Positions 26,139 through 36,400 of a stretch of 64,000 nt of DNA are shown one piece after another. Source of the DNA: Algibacter pacificus (GTDB lineage Bacteria; Bacteroidota; Bacteroidia; Flavobacteriales; Flavobacteriaceae). Below the pieces are notes generated by a model. It had not been told where the DNA came from, searched no databases, and saw nothing but the letters and a program-made list of their open reading frames with translations. How positions within the stretch are numbered: the first letter of the stretch is position 1; each line of letters opens with the position of its first letter. The position numbers and the translations under genes were made by a program. The stretch spans positions 62,001 to 126,000 of the forward strand of contig NZ_VOGY01000004.1 of NCBI RefSeq assembly GCF_008033385.1. Reading direction: 5' to 3'.

Positions 26139-26618
26139 ATGAAAAAATTATTTTTATTATCCATTACTATATTAGGTTTTACCTTTGTATCCAATGCACA
26201 AGACATTGCCGATCACGCATTAGGTTTACGTTTTGGAAGTAGCGATGGTTTAGGCGCTGAAATTTCATACCAACATGCTTTAAGTGATAGCAACAGAATT
26301 GAAGGTGATTTAGGGTGGCGAAACAACGATAGCTACAATGCCTTTAAAATTACAGGTTTATACCAATGGGTTATGCCTATAGACGAGGCGCTTAACTGGT
26401 ACGTTGGTGCTGGTGGAGGACTAACTTCTTTTTCTGGAAAAAATGGACTAAAAGGCACCAATAACACTGGTATTTTTATAGCTGGAGATATAGGTTTAGA
26501 ATATGCTTTTGATTTCCCTCTACAACTATCTCTTGATTTTCGTCCAGAATTTGGAAGTAACGATTTTACAGATAATACTCTTTTCGATATTGCCCTAGGG
26601 GTTCGTTATCAATTTTAA
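26139..26618 (+). CDS. Small outer-membrane beta-barrel protein
   Basis: A 159-residue exported protein: signal peptide MKKLFLLSITILGFTFVSNA, then alternating beta strands (ALGLRFGSSDGLGAEISYQH; LNWYVGAGGGLTSF; GLEYAFDFPLQLSLDFRPEF) ending in the barrel-type terminal IALGVRYQF, where the last Phe suits Bam recognition. An 8-strand barrel is likely. It may be structural or a small pore; function unknown. A strong terminator follows. Confidence 0.8.
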   Translation: MKKLFLLSITILGFTFVSNAQDIADHALGLRFGSSDGLGAEISYQHALSDSNRIEGDLGWRNNDSYNAFKITGLYQWVMPIDEALNWYVGAGGGLTSFSGKNGLKGTNNTGIFIAGDIGLEYAFDFPLQLSLDFRPEFGSNDFTDNTLFDIALGVRYQF

Positions 26619-26638
26619 AAAAATAAATTTCATTATTT

Positions 26639-26667
26639 AAGCGTCTTTTTTTAAGGCGCTTTTTTTA
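26639..26667 (+). terminator. Rho-independent terminator after the small barrel gene
   Basis: AAGCGTC pairs with GGCGCTT (one G-T pair) and is followed by a T-run. It lies 20 bases after the stop codon. Confidence 0.82.
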
Positions 26668-26737
26668 TATAATAAATTCAAGTTAACAAAAAGTATTAAA
26701 TATTTTATAAAATATACCAAAACCAAATAAATGTACG

Positions 26738-26767
26738 TTTGTAATTATTACTTTTAAAGTATCTTTG
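26738..26767 (+). promoter_or_regulatory. Bacteroidetes-type promoter of the DUF2911 gene
   Basis: TTTG at 26738-26741 and TATCTTTG at 26760-26767 are separated by 18 bases, fitting the TTTG / TAnnTTTG promoter. The ATG follows 24 bases downstream. Confidence 0.75.
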
Positions 26768-26791
26768 ATACTGTAATTAATTACTCTTTAA

Positions 26792-27346
26792 ATGAACAAC
26801 TTTTTGAAACGTTTAATACTTATCCTTTTTGCTATTGCTTTAGGTTTATTTTTATATTCCACTTTTGTTGAAAACATTTTCGCGAAGCGCTTAAGCCCTA
26901 AAGACACCGTTAAATTCGAATTAAACGATTTAGAACTAAAAGTGTTTTACAATCGTCCATTTAAAAAGAATAGAAAAATTTTTGGAGGTTTGGTTCCTTA
27001 CAATCAAGTTTGGAGAACTGGAGCAAATGAGGCCACTACTTTTGAAACCAACAAAGCACTTGAAGTAGCCGGCATGCCTTTACCCGCAGGAAAATACACC
27101 TTATGGACCGTTCCAAAAGATTCGGTTTGGACCGTAATTTTTAACTCGAAACAATACTCTTGGGGTGTCGATTCTGAAATGAAACCTATGTGGGATCCTA
27201 ATTACGATGCATTAAACATAGAAGTTCCTGTACAGAATTTAAACAAACCGGTTGAACAATTCACCATTGCTTTTGATAATTCTACGGATAATCTATTTTT
27301 AACTATGGCTTGGGATGTGATTAAAATTTCTGTTCCGCTAAAATAA
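26792..27346 (+). CDS. DUF2911 protein, membrane-anchored
   Basis: A 184-residue protein with one N-terminal hydrophobic segment (LILILFAIALGLFLYSTFV), then a DUF2911 domain: LELKVFYNRPFKKNRKIFG, LVPYNQVWRTGANEATTF, LPAGKYTLWTVPKDSVWTVI and AWDVIKISVPL. It is predicted to sit in the periplasm, anchored or exported. The family is widespread in Bacteroidetes and has no known activity. It has a clear promoter of its own and is convergent with the PAP2 gene. Confidence 0.87.
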   Translation: MNNFLKRLILILFAIALGLFLYSTFVENIFAKRLSPKDTVKFELNDLELKVFYNRPFKKNRKIFGGLVPYNQVWRTGANEATTFETNKALEVAGMPLPAGKYTLWTVPKDSVWTVIFNSKQYSWGVDSEMKPMWDPNYDALNIEVPVQNLNKPVEQFTIAFDNSTDNLFLTMAWDVIKISVPLK

Positions 27347-27390
27347 ATTTAAACGTACTTGAAATCCTCGGCATGTACGTAGCCAATTAT

Positions 27391-27963
27391 TTACTCGGTT
27401 TTAACAAACCGTTTCAATAAGTATTTTGCCTGTTTGTAGAAAATAAACCCAGAAAAGGCTCCAAAAGTTAAGCCACACAAAATATCTAACGGATAATGCA
27501 CGCCAACATAAATGCGACTAAAGGCAACCACCAAACTCCAAAAAACCATAAAATAAATTAAATTTTTATAAAAAGGTTTTAACGTTAAGCCTGCAAAAAC
27601 AGCTGCTCCCATAGTATTAGAGGCATGCCCAGAAAAGAAACCATACTTACCACAACGCACTGCTATAAAGCGCACACGATCTACTAAATCTTCCGCTCCA
27701 CAAGGTCTCGGACGTTGAAATCCTCGTTTAAACACATTGGTAATTTGATCTGTAAACGTAACCATTAATGCGATAACAATAACAAAAACCAACATCGATT
27801 TTAGTCCAAATTTCTTATACAATAAATATAACAACACGGCATATAAGGGAATAAAAGTGAGCTTATCGGTAATCGTTAACCATAATCCATCCCAGGTCTC
27901 AGACCCTAAATTGTTTAAGAAAACAAATAATTCAGTATCGTAATGTAAAAGTTGATCTATCAT
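27391..27963 (-). CDS. PAP2-family membrane phosphatase
   Basis: A 190-residue membrane protein with the three motifs of the phosphatidate phosphatase 2 superfamily: KRGFQRPRP (KxxxxxxRP), SGHAS (catalytic His), and SRIYVGVHYPLDI (RxxxxxHxxxD, with the nucleophile His). About five membrane helices. Likely substrates are lipid phosphates such as undecaprenyl diphosphate or phosphatidylglycerophosphate; sequence alone does not decide. It stands 55 bases after a small acidic protein gene on the same strand. Confidence 0.92.
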   Translation of the reverse strand: MIDQLLHYDTELFVFLNNLGSETWDGLWLTITDKLTFIPLYAVLLYLLYKKFGLKSMLVFVIVIALMVTFTDQITNVFKRGFQRPRPCGAEDLVDRVRFIAVRCGKYGFFSGHASNTMGAAVFAGLTLKPFYKNLIYFMVFWSLVVAFSRIYVGVHYPLDILCGLTFGAFSGFIFYKQAKYLLKRFVKTE

Positions 27964-28018
27964 TATAATTTATTTTGGCGTTACCACGACGGTTAGGGTT
28001 TTACTATTTCTACCTCAA

Positions 28019-28246
28019 TTATTCGTCGTATTTAGCAATTTCTGCATCATAAAAAGCAGTCGCTTCTTTAATGGCATTTTCAGTTTCCATTTCTAATTCG
28101 GCTTGGTCTTCAGCATCAAAATCCTCAAACCATTCTACCTCATCATCTTCAAGGTTAATAATAAACCTAGGAAATTCGGTATGAATTACAAAAATAGCAT
28201 TCGGATATTCCGTATTATCGCCTAATATAAATTTTGGTAGTGTCAT
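28019..28246 (-). CDS. Small acidic protein, 75 residues
   Basis: Begins MTLPKFILGDNTEYPNAIFV and has a strongly acidic second half (EDDEVEWFEDFDAEDQAELE). The frame is open further upstream, but that part reads antisense-like sequence within the MATE gene. The ATG at 28246, 14 bases after the MATE stop, starts the coherent protein. It resembles short conserved proteins of Flavobacteriaceae of unknown function. It probably shares a transcript with the MATE gene. Confidence 0.75.
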   Translation of the reverse strand: MTLPKFILGDNTEYPNAIFVIHTEFPRFIINLEDDEVEWFEDFDAEDQAELEMETENAIKEATAFYDAEIAKYDE

Positions 28247-28260
28247 GTTATGTTCTGTTG

Positions 28261-29637
28261 TTACTTGTTGGACAAAATTAACCTTTTTGATAAATAATTG
28301 AACCTTAAAAACAATAAAATAGAAGCAGTTGTTAAACCGGCTAATAAGCCAAGCCAAATTCCAAAACTTCCGTAAGCTTCTTCTTTTCCAAAAAACCAAC
28401 TAATTGGGAATCCCACAATCCAATAGGCTATAAAAACTAAAATCATCGGGATTTTTACATCTTGTAATCCTCTTAAAGCCCCTAAAAACACGACTTGAAT
28501 ACTATCGCTTATTTGGAAAATAGCTGCTGCAACCATTAACTTAGAAGCGATACTTATTACTTCCGAATTATCGGCTAAATTTTTAAGATCATCTAAATCC
28601 ACATATAATCTTGGTAAATAATCGTGTAATACAAAAAACATCAAGGCAAAACCAAACGCAATAATAACACCTAATAAAAAGATAGAAAATGCAATTCGTC
28701 TTAAATCGATATAGTTTTTTAACCCTTTCTGGTTTCCAACACGTATCATACAAGCTACGCTTAACCCCATGGCAACCATAAAGGTCATAGACGATAAGTT
28801 TAAAGCAATTTGATTTGCGGCCTGCGGATTTTTACCTAATAAACCACTTAGCCAAACTGCCGATGTAAAAATACCAACTTCGAAAAGCATCTGCATAGCA
28901 CTTGGTGTTCCTAAATTGATGATTTTTTTAAGCATTAATTTATCCAGTACAAAAAACTTAATATTTGTAACAAAGCGCTTAGATTTCTTTTTTCCTTTTA
29001 ATAAAAACCAGAGATACCACACCATTACAAATCTAGAAACTAAGGTACCATAAGCCGCACCAATTATACCCATTTCTGGAAAACCGAATTTCCCGAAGAT
29101 TAGCAAATAATTCAAAACAACATTAATCACGTTACCTAAAATGGTAGCATACATGGGAAATTTAGTTAAGGATAACCCGTCGCTAAACTGTTTAAATCCT
29201 TGAAAAACAATTAGAGGAATAAGTGAAAACGCCACTAAATCTAAATATGGAATAGCCAATTCTACAACCTCAACAGGCTGCTGCATTAAATACATTAATG
29301 GTTTTGCGAAAAACACTAACAAAAACAACAAAATCCCTAAAACTGTGCATAAAAACAAACCGTGTTTAAACGCCGATTTTCCTTTTATAAAGTTTTTCTC
29401 GGCATCGGCTTCTGCAATTAATGGCGTTATGGCCGTTGAAAACCCAATACCCAGCGACATAGCAATAAACATAAAACTATTACCAAGCGACACCGCAGCA
29501 AGTTCGGCGGTTCCTAATTGCCCAACCATAACATTATCCATAAAGCTCACAAAAGTATGGCCAAGCATACCGAGCATTACAGGTGCGGCTAATTGCCAAT
29601 TGTATTTAAATTCTTTAGTGTAGTTGGATAATTGCAT
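28261..29637 (-). CDS. MATE family multidrug efflux transporter
   Basis: A 458-residue transporter with about 12 helices in two homologous halves. Typical MATE segments are VSFMDNVMVGQLGTAELAAV at the start, QGFKQFSDGLSLTKFPMYAT, and the second-half equivalent with LGALRGLQDVKIPM. It exports cationic drugs or metabolites using Na+ or H+. No regulator is adjacent. The ATG is well supported by MQLSNYTKEFKYNW, a normal soluble N terminus. Confidence 0.95.
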   Translation of the reverse strand: MQLSNYTKEFKYNWQLAAPVMLGMLGHTFVSFMDNVMVGQLGTAELAAVSLGNSFMFIAMSLGIGFSTAITPLIAEADAEKNFIKGKSAFKHGLFLCTVLGILLFLLVFFAKPLMYLMQQPVEVVELAIPYLDLVAFSLIPLIVFQGFKQFSDGLSLTKFPMYATILGNVINVVLNYLLIFGKFGFPEMGIIGAAYGTLVSRFVMVWYLWFLLKGKKKSKRFVTNIKFFVLDKLMLKKIINLGTPSAMQMLFEVGIFTSAVWLSGLLGKNPQAANQIALNLSSMTFMVAMGLSVACMIRVGNQKGLKNYIDLRRIAFSIFLLGVIIAFGFALMFFVLHDYLPRLYVDLDDLKNLADNSEVISIASKLMVAAAIFQISDSIQVVFLGALRGLQDVKIPMILVFIAYWIVGFPISWFFGKEEAYGSFGIWLGLLAGLTTASILLFLRFNYLSKRLILSNK

Positions 29638-29940
29638 GGCGCAAAAGTAATCTTATGCTTTGTTAGTTACAAGCAACGCACGAATGAAAATTCGATAAAA
29701 AAAGGCAACTTTATATTTCGTGCACCACTCAATATTGAACTTTATAAAATTGATCACTATTTTTCATGAAATTTCTAATAAAAAAACACCCAGATTTAAT
29801 TATTTATAGACTACAAACTGTTAATAATAATTTTGTAATCTATGTTTTTACATCAATTTCCTTTCCTTGCGCACCGGAAAGCCCTACCAAAATAGTTTGA
29901 GCCAAGACAAGTGAAAAACTGAGTTTGAGTTGTGGAGAAT
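29638..29940. other. Intergenic region without a supported gene
   Basis: I see no gene here. A 44-codon plus-strand frame from 29766 and a short minus-strand frame around 29850-29930 exist, but neither shows a recognisable family or a good start. It probably holds the MATE promoter on its left side. Confidence 0.5.
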
Positions 29941-29970
29941 AAAAAAGAGCCTTCCCAAAAAGACTCTTTG
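29941..29970 (-). terminator. Terminator of the metal efflux operon
   Basis: On the minus strand AAAGAG.AAG-type arms (29944-29953 with 29960-29969) form a hairpin with one mismatch, followed by TTTTTT. It lies 26 bases after the HMA gene stop. Confidence 0.75.
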
Positions 29971-29995
29971 ATTTTTGAGTTATTGTCCCCTGATT

Positions 29996-30421
29996 TTAAT
30001 GATTAACGTCTTTTGTTTCAATAGATTGATTCATTACCATTCCGTGGTCGTATTTGCAACACCCAGGTAAACCATCATATGCTTCTTCATCACCTGCTAC
30101 CTTTTCTGTATCGTAACCTGAAGCTGCGATTGCTTTATGAATTGCCAGTGCATCAGTTTTTGAATCATCAAAGGTCACATCAATTTTCTTTTTATCGACA
30201 TCCCAATTCGCAGTTACAACACCATCAACACGATTAACTGCTTTTTCGATAGTACTCTTGCACATTCCGCAATTACCTCTAACCCCAAAAGACAGCTGTG
30301 TCATTGCCATCTCTTTTACCCCTTCTGTAGTTGTGGTTTCTGTTTCTTTTTTGGTTTCGTTTTTACAACTTGTTACACCTAATGCTGCTATTACAGCAAT
30401 ACTTAAAATTAGTCTCTTCAT
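29996..30421 (-). CDS. HMA-domain metal-binding lipoprotein
   Basis: A 141-residue exported protein. The lipobox is LGVTSC (Cys19). A heavy-metal-associated domain follows at about 43-110 with GNCGMCKST (Cys51 and Cys54) and a ferredoxin-like fold pattern. The extra C-terminal segment LPGCCKYDHGM offers two Cys, one His and one Met, a second possible metal site. It is the last gene of the CusA-type operon, 20 bases after the adaptor. It probably binds Cu(I) or Ag(I) in the periplasm or at the outer membrane and passes it to the pump. Confidence 0.88.
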   Translation of the reverse strand: MKRLILSIAVIAALGVTSCKNETKKETETTTTEGVKEMAMTQLSFGVRGNCGMCKSTIEKAVNRVDGVVTANWDVDKKKIDVTFDDSKTDALAIHKAIAASGYDTEKVAGDEEAYDGLPGCCKYDHGMVMNQSIETKDVNH

Positions 30422-30441
30422 TTTTAAAAATTTAATTGTTA

Positions 30442-32214
30442 TTATTCTATTACTTGTTTTACTTCACCACAGGTTAGCATGGCACTGCCAAAATATGGAT
30501 TGATTACTTTTTCCTCTTTACTCAACCAATATGCACCTTTATTGTTATCTGCCATAGGGCAAAATTCTACATAGGCCTTTTGATTGACACCAAATAGTTG
30601 AACAGCATTAATTAGGCGTGATGACAAATGCTTGAAATGATCTCTTTGTGATTTTATATCGTGCGTTTCAGAAATTGAAGTTGCAGAAGATTTTATGTCG
30701 CCTTCTAATGACATCCAATGGTTATGCGCCTTATTATTTGATAACAATTTCATATCTACTTTGGTTAAATTGTTTAGTAAAGTTGAGGCGCTTGCTGAAG
30801 TATTTTTTGAATCTTCGCTTACTAATGCATTTTTTAAATTGATATACGCATTGTAAACACTATTTAACTGTTGTTGAAATTTCGCTGATACATCCAAACG
30901 CTTATTCATATTAGTGTGGTTCTCTTCTTTGTTAAGTGAATGGTTATCCATGCCTAAATGACCTTCGTGTCCAGTCAATACTTTAGCACTTCCTTTATTC
31001 ATCATAGATTTTTTTCCTTGTAATTGTGCTGCGGCATCAACCGTAAATGTTCCGTTAGTTACTATTTCATTCCCAGCAAATATTCCTTCTAAAACTTCAT
31101 ATTCATTACCCATTTGATTGCCTAATTTAATTTCACGCATTTCAAAAACGGGTTGGTCTGGACTTGTTTTAAGGTATACTACAGAACGCTCTCCTGTCCA
31201 TAACACAGCAGATTTAGGAATTGTTAATGCGTCATTGTTGTTTGCTGAAGCACCTTCAACATTTGCGGTTACAAACATTCCAGGTTTAAATACATCATCT
31301 TCATTACTTAAAACAACACGCAGGGTTACGGTTCTTGTTTTAGTGTTTAAAACAGGATCTATAAAATCGACTTTACCTTTAAACTCTTTATTAGGATAAG
31401 CATTGCTTGTTATCATAACTTGCTGCCCTTTTTTAAAGCGATCAATCTGGTTTTCATAAACATCAAAGTTTCCCCAAACTGTACTGAGATTGGCTAGTTT
31501 TAATAAAGGCTGACCTTGTTTGATGTAATCGCCTTGTTCCACCAATTTTTCGGTAACAGTTCCTGAAATGGTTGCATACACAGGAATGTTTTCTTTGACT
31601 TTACCGGTTTCTTCAATCTGATTAATTTGATTTTCAGAGAGTTTCCAAAGTTTTAATTTATTGCGTACTGCTTTGTATAAAGCAGGTTGCGATTCTTTTA
31701 ATGAAGCTGCTATAATGAGTTCTTGTTGTGCTGCATACAATTCGGGTGAATAAATAGTTGCTAATAATTGTCCCTTACGCACTTCTTCTCCTGTGAAACT
31801 AATATTCAAACGTTCAATTCTACCTGAAAAGTAACTGACCTGAACGGCATTAGCTTCTTCGTTTTCAGTAATTTTACCAGATAGTTTTATGGTGTTGCCT
31901 TCTGCATTGCCTTTACCCACAATAGTTGTTTGGATATTAGCTAAAGCCATTGCATTTTCTGATAACTTAAATTGATCTGCCAACAAACCATCGCTTCCGC
32001 TTTCTGCAGGAATTAAATCCATTCCACAAATAGGGCAATCGCCTGGTTCTGGTTGCATAATTTGTGGATGCATAGAACAGGTCCACATTTTTTTGGTCAC
32101 CTCTACTTCATCGTGGTGATGACTTGTTTCTTCTTTTGATGAATTACTAAAGAGTAGCCTGCCTAATAGAAGCCCCACAGTTAATATTCCAGTATAAATT
32201 ATATATTTTTTCAT
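30442..32214 (-). CDS. cusB: RND metal efflux adaptor (CusB type) with HMBD and DUF3347 domains
   Basis: A 590-residue periplasmic adaptor. After the membrane anchor comes a heavy-metal-binding domain, MWTCSMHPQIM then GDCPICGMDLIP (Cys46, His49, Cys60, Cys63). The HlyD/CusB core holds the hairpin and barrel-sandwich segments (EEANAVQVSYFSGRIERL; GDYIKQGQPLLKL). A His-rich linker (LTGHEGHLGMDNHSLNKEE) joins a C-terminal DUF3347 domain with CPMADNNKGAYWL and LTCGEVKQVIE. It links CusA in the inner membrane to the TolC-like channel. The start is 3 bases after the channel gene stop. Confidence 0.93.
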   Translation of the reverse strand: MKKYIIYTGILTVGLLLGRLLFSNSSKEETSHHHDEVEVTKKMWTCSMHPQIMQPEPGDCPICGMDLIPAESGSDGLLADQFKLSENAMALANIQTTIVGKGNAEGNTIKLSGKITENEEANAVQVSYFSGRIERLNISFTGEEVRKGQLLATIYSPELYAAQQELIIAASLKESQPALYKAVRNKLKLWKLSENQINQIEETGKVKENIPVYATISGTVTEKLVEQGDYIKQGQPLLKLANLSTVWGNFDVYENQIDRFKKGQQVMITSNAYPNKEFKGKVDFIDPVLNTKTRTVTLRVVLSNEDDVFKPGMFVTANVEGASANNNDALTIPKSAVLWTGERSVVYLKTSPDQPVFEMREIKLGNQMGNEYEVLEGIFAGNEIVTNGTFTVDAAAQLQGKKSMMNKGSAKVLTGHEGHLGMDNHSLNKEENHTNMNKRLDVSAKFQQQLNSVYNAYINLKNALVSEDSKNTSASASTLLNNLTKVDMKLLSNNKAHNHWMSLEGDIKSSATSISETHDIKSQRDHFKHLSSRLINAVQLFGVNQKAYVEFCPMADNNKGAYWLSKEEKVINPYFGSAMLTCGEVKQVIE

Positions 32215-32217
32215 AGT

Positions 32218-33459
32218 TTAATTGCTTAAATAATTTATTATTATTGTTTGAACATAATAACTCTTTATAGATTCTATTTGGTTCATTTGAAATTTTAGTT
32301 GCAATTCTTGAATATCCAAAACATCATTAAAATTAATGGTACCTGTTTCGTAACTTTTTAATAAAATACCTTCTGCATCTTTGGCTCGCTTTAGGTTTTT
32401 GGTTTGGGTAGCATAACTTATTCTTGCTGAAATACGCGCATTAATTGCCTTGTCTAAAAGTGTTTTTAATGAATTTAAACGTTCCTTTTTTTGAGCTGTA
32501 ATTTCTTGCTGTTGCAACGCATTCTGCTTGGTTTTCGACTTATATTTCTTATTAAAAATTGGGATAGATACGGAAACTATTGGCATTACTATATCCTTTC
32601 CATTATCGCCGAATTCCATATTTGGTCTTTCAACAATATTGATATAATCTAAACCGAAACCAATTATAGGACTGCTTTCTTTTTGATTCAATAATTCTGA
32701 TTGTTCTATGGATTGATAGCGTTTATCGTATTTTAGTAATTCTGGGTGTAAAGCTAAATTTTTAGTAGTGATTTCAAAATCTTCTGAAGGTATCATTAAA
32801 CTATCGACCACATTGACCGCAACATCATTTTCCCTATTCAATAGGTTATTAAATTTAGTTTGTTCTGCTAAAAATTGTTGTTTTAATACCGCTTTTAATT
32901 GATGTAACTCGTTCTGTCGCATTTGTAATCGCAACACATCTACTGCGGAGGCTTTAGCAACCTCAACCGATGTTAATGCCAATGTTTCGTAGGTTTCTAA
33001 TAATTTTATATTTCCGTTTAGCACCTCTTGTTTGGCTTTGTTAGCATATAGATTGTAATAACTCTGTGATACCGAAGCCATTAATTTTAGCTTTGCGATA
33101 ACAATGTCTTCATATTTTACATTAGCTAATGAACCCATATAATTTTCTCGTGAAGTAATTGTACCAAACCACGGTAACATTTGTTTAGCCGATACTTTAA
33201 AACGTTGTGCACCTGTTCGTGTTTCAGGCTCACTCACAAAATAGCCTAAACCAAACTCGGTATTTGGAATGGTATTAACTTCGTTTACTTTTTCCGAAGC
33301 CCTTTTGTATTGTAGCTCGAACTTTTGAATTTCTGGATTGTTCGCTACGGCCTCATTAATTAAGGTTTCTAATTGTTGAGCACTTCCTTGAAAAGAAAAG
33401 AAAATAGAACAAAGAACAAAGCCTGGTTTTAGTATGATTTGATTAATATAGTTTTTCAT
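32218..33459 (-). CDS. TolC-family outer-membrane efflux channel (CusC-like)
   Basis: A 413-residue exported protein. The signal peptide ends near FFSFQGSAQQ. Two repeated long-helix segments follow, with GFGLDYINIVERPN as a strand part and ARISYATQTKNLKRAKDAEG as a coiled-coil helix. The protein forms the trimeric exit duct for the RND pump. It is 24 bases downstream of cusA and 3 bases before the adaptor. Confidence 0.92.
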   Translation of the reverse strand: MKNYINQIILKPGFVLCSIFFSFQGSAQQLETLINEAVANNPEIQKFELQYKRASEKVNEVNTIPNTEFGLGYFVSEPETRTGAQRFKVSAKQMLPWFGTITSRENYMGSLANVKYEDIVIAKLKLMASVSQSYYNLYANKAKQEVLNGNIKLLETYETLALTSVEVAKASAVDVLRLQMRQNELHQLKAVLKQQFLAEQTKFNNLLNRENDVAVNVVDSLMIPSEDFEITTKNLALHPELLKYDKRYQSIEQSELLNQKESSPIIGFGLDYINIVERPNMEFGDNGKDIVMPIVSVSIPIFNKKYKSKTKQNALQQQEITAQKKERLNSLKTLLDKAINARISARISYATQTKNLKRAKDAEGILLKSYETGTINFNDVLDIQELQLKFQMNQIESIKSYYVQTIIINYLSN

Positions 33460-33483
33460 TGTGATTCTTTTTTAGTCTAAAAT

Positions 33484-36400
33484 CTATTCTCTTTTTTTCT
33501 CTTTTCTTATTAAAAAAAACTCTGCTTTCCAGCTAAACAAAACTGGTACAACAAACAAAGTGATTAAAGCAATAAGCATTCCTCCAAAACTTGGTATAGC
33601 CATAGGAATCATTATATCGCTTCCTCTGCCTGTTGATGTTAATATTGGTAATAATGCTAAAATGGTTGTAGCTGTAGTCATTAAACAGGGTCTGATACGT
33701 TTTTCTCCTGCTTCTACTATGGATGCTCTAATTTCTTTTTTATTATCTGGTGTATTTCTATCGAATGTTTGCGTTAAATAAGTTGCCATAACTACCCCAT
33801 CATCGGTTGCAATGCCAAAAAGCGCAATAAACCCAACCCAAACTGCTACACTTAAATTAATAGGGTGCATTTGGAATAAGCCTCGCATATTTTCACCAAA
33901 GACATTGAAGTTAAAAAACCAATCTTGACCATAAAGCCATATCATTACAAACCCTCCTGCAAAAGCTACTGCAATACCTATAAATACCATTAGAGAGGTT
34001 GCTACCGAACGAAATTGGAAATACAGAATTAAAAAAATAATTGCCAATGCTAACGGAACAACAACCGATAAGGTTTTTTCTGCACGTAACTGATTTTCGT
34101 AAGTTCCTGTGAATGCATAGTTGATTCCTTTCGGAACTATCAACTCACCAGAATCTATCTTTTCTAGGATTAGTGCTTGCGCATTTTCAACAACGCTTAC
34201 TTCTGCAAAATCATCTAATTTATCAAACAATACATAGCCTACCAAAAAGGTGTCTTCACTTTTAATAACTTGTGGCCCTTGTTCGTATCCTATAGTTGCT
34301 AGTTCGCTTAAAGGCACAGAACTTCCTTTTCCCACAGGTATATAAATCTGTTGTAAATCCGTTGGATTTGAACGTAATTCTCTTGGATACCGCACACGAA
34401 CACCATAGCGTTCCCGACCTTCAACCGTTTGTGTTAATACCATTCCGCCAACAGCTACTTTTAATACATTTTGTACTTCTTCTATAGTTAGGCCATAACG
34501 TGCTATTTTCTCTCTATCAATATTAATAAGTAAATATGGTTTTCCTACAATTCGATCTGCAAAAACAGCTTCTTTTTTAACTCCTTCAGTTTGTTTTAAA
34601 ATGTTTTCCAATTGGACACCAAACGCTTCTATTTGCTTTAAATCTTGACCTTTCACTTTAATTCCCATTGGTGCACGCATGCCTGTTTGAAGCATCACTA
34701 ATCGGGTTTCAATAGGCTGTAGCTTTGGTGCAGAAGTGACACCGGGAAGTTTGGTAACCTTTACAATTTCATTCCAAATATCGTCTGGTGATTGAATTTC
34801 TGGTCGCCAATTGCGGTAGTATTTGCCATCCTTGTCGGGAATGAGCTGTTCCTTTCTGTTAATAGATTGCCACGCTTTATGTTCTGCATGCAATGACCTT
34901 CCGTTTTTTAATATAAATTCACCATCATCATTCACTTTATAGCGTTGTCGTTGTCCGTTCTCATTGAGCATATACTCTGTTTTGTACTGAATGATATTTT
35001 CATACATTGATAAAGGTGCCGGGTCTAAAGCAGATGCCGTTCTGCCTGCTTTACCAACTACGGTTTCAATTTCTGGAATACTGGCTACTGCCATATCCAA
35101 TTGCTGTAAAACTCTTTTATTTTCTTCTACACCAGAATGAGGCATCGATGTTGGCATTAGTAAAAATGAACCTTCATTTAATGATGGCATAAACTCTTTG
35201 TCTGTATTCTTCATAATGAAAAACCCTCCAATAACAATAGCAGTTGGTACAGATAAAAACAATAATTTATGATCTAAACACCACGTTAAAATACGTGTGT
35301 AGTATTTTATAAATAATGAGAAAAAACCTAATAAACCAAAACATATAACACTTACAAAAATGAGATTCCAAAAAATGCTTTTATCAGCACCTAATGGTCT
35401 CCAATATTCGGCTAACAATAATACTATTGCTGATGCCGAAATAATGATATTAATAAAATTTATTGAAAGTGAAAAGTGAAAGGTGAAAGGTGAAAAGTGA
35501 AATTTGTTTTTTTCTAAAATCAGACTTAACAAAGCAATCGCACCAAAGGCTATTAATATTAATCCTAACCAATATCCGTAGATAATTGCAGCTATTCCTA
35601 ATAGAATTAAAACGCCATTTAAAATATATTTAAAGTGTGATTTAACGCTTTTCTTTCTGAATAAATATGCTGCAAATGGTGGAATTAAAAACAACGCTAC
35701 AATAATGGATGCTGTTAAAGCAAAAGTTTTTGTGAACGCTAGGGGTCTAAACAGTTTTCCTTCTGCTCCAATCATTGTAAAAACAGGGATGAAACTAATA
35801 ATAGTTGTCATAACTGCAGTTACAATGGCTCCAGATACTTCTGCTGTTGCGTTATAGACTACTGTGTTTATGGGTAACTTTTTATGAAATTCCTCGTTGC
35901 TCATTCCTCGCTCTGTAGGAATGATATTATCATTTTCATCAAGATGACGAATAATGTTTTCTGATAGTATGACCCCAACATCCACCATAGTACCAATAGC
36001 AATAGCAATACCTGATAAAGCGACAATGTTGGCATCTACACCAAAGAGTTTCATAGCAATAAAAACCATTAAAACTGCAACAGGCAATAGTCCAGAAATT
36101 AGTACTGAAGCTCGAAGATTAAACACCATAATAATTATTACTAAAATGGTAATCAATATTTCCAGCGTTAAGGCTTCATTGAGTGTACCTAATGTTTCTT
36201 GTATCAGTTCTGTTCTATCATAAAACGGTACTATGGTTACTTGAGACGTTCTTCCATCTGCTAATACTTTTGAAGGTAGTCCAGTACTTAATTCTTTAAT
36301 CTTCTCTTTAACATTATTGATAACTTCCATTGGGTTTGCACCATAACGTGCTACTACAACGGCTCCCACAACTTCAGCTCCTTCTTTATCTAGAATACCA

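Noticed and set aside
28247-28399. Upstream extension of the small acidic protein
   Set aside because: These 51 codons overlap the end of the MATE gene on the same strand in another frame and are not conserved-looking; the ATG at 28246 fits better.
29766-29900. Plus-strand frame of 44 codons, MKFLIKKHPDL and onward
   Set aside because: No family, no promoter, and the composition looks like chance in AT-rich DNA.
35469-35503. Heptamer tract as a CRISPR or DnaA-box cluster
   Set aside because: Units are directly adjacent and do not match the DnaA box; it lies inside cusA.
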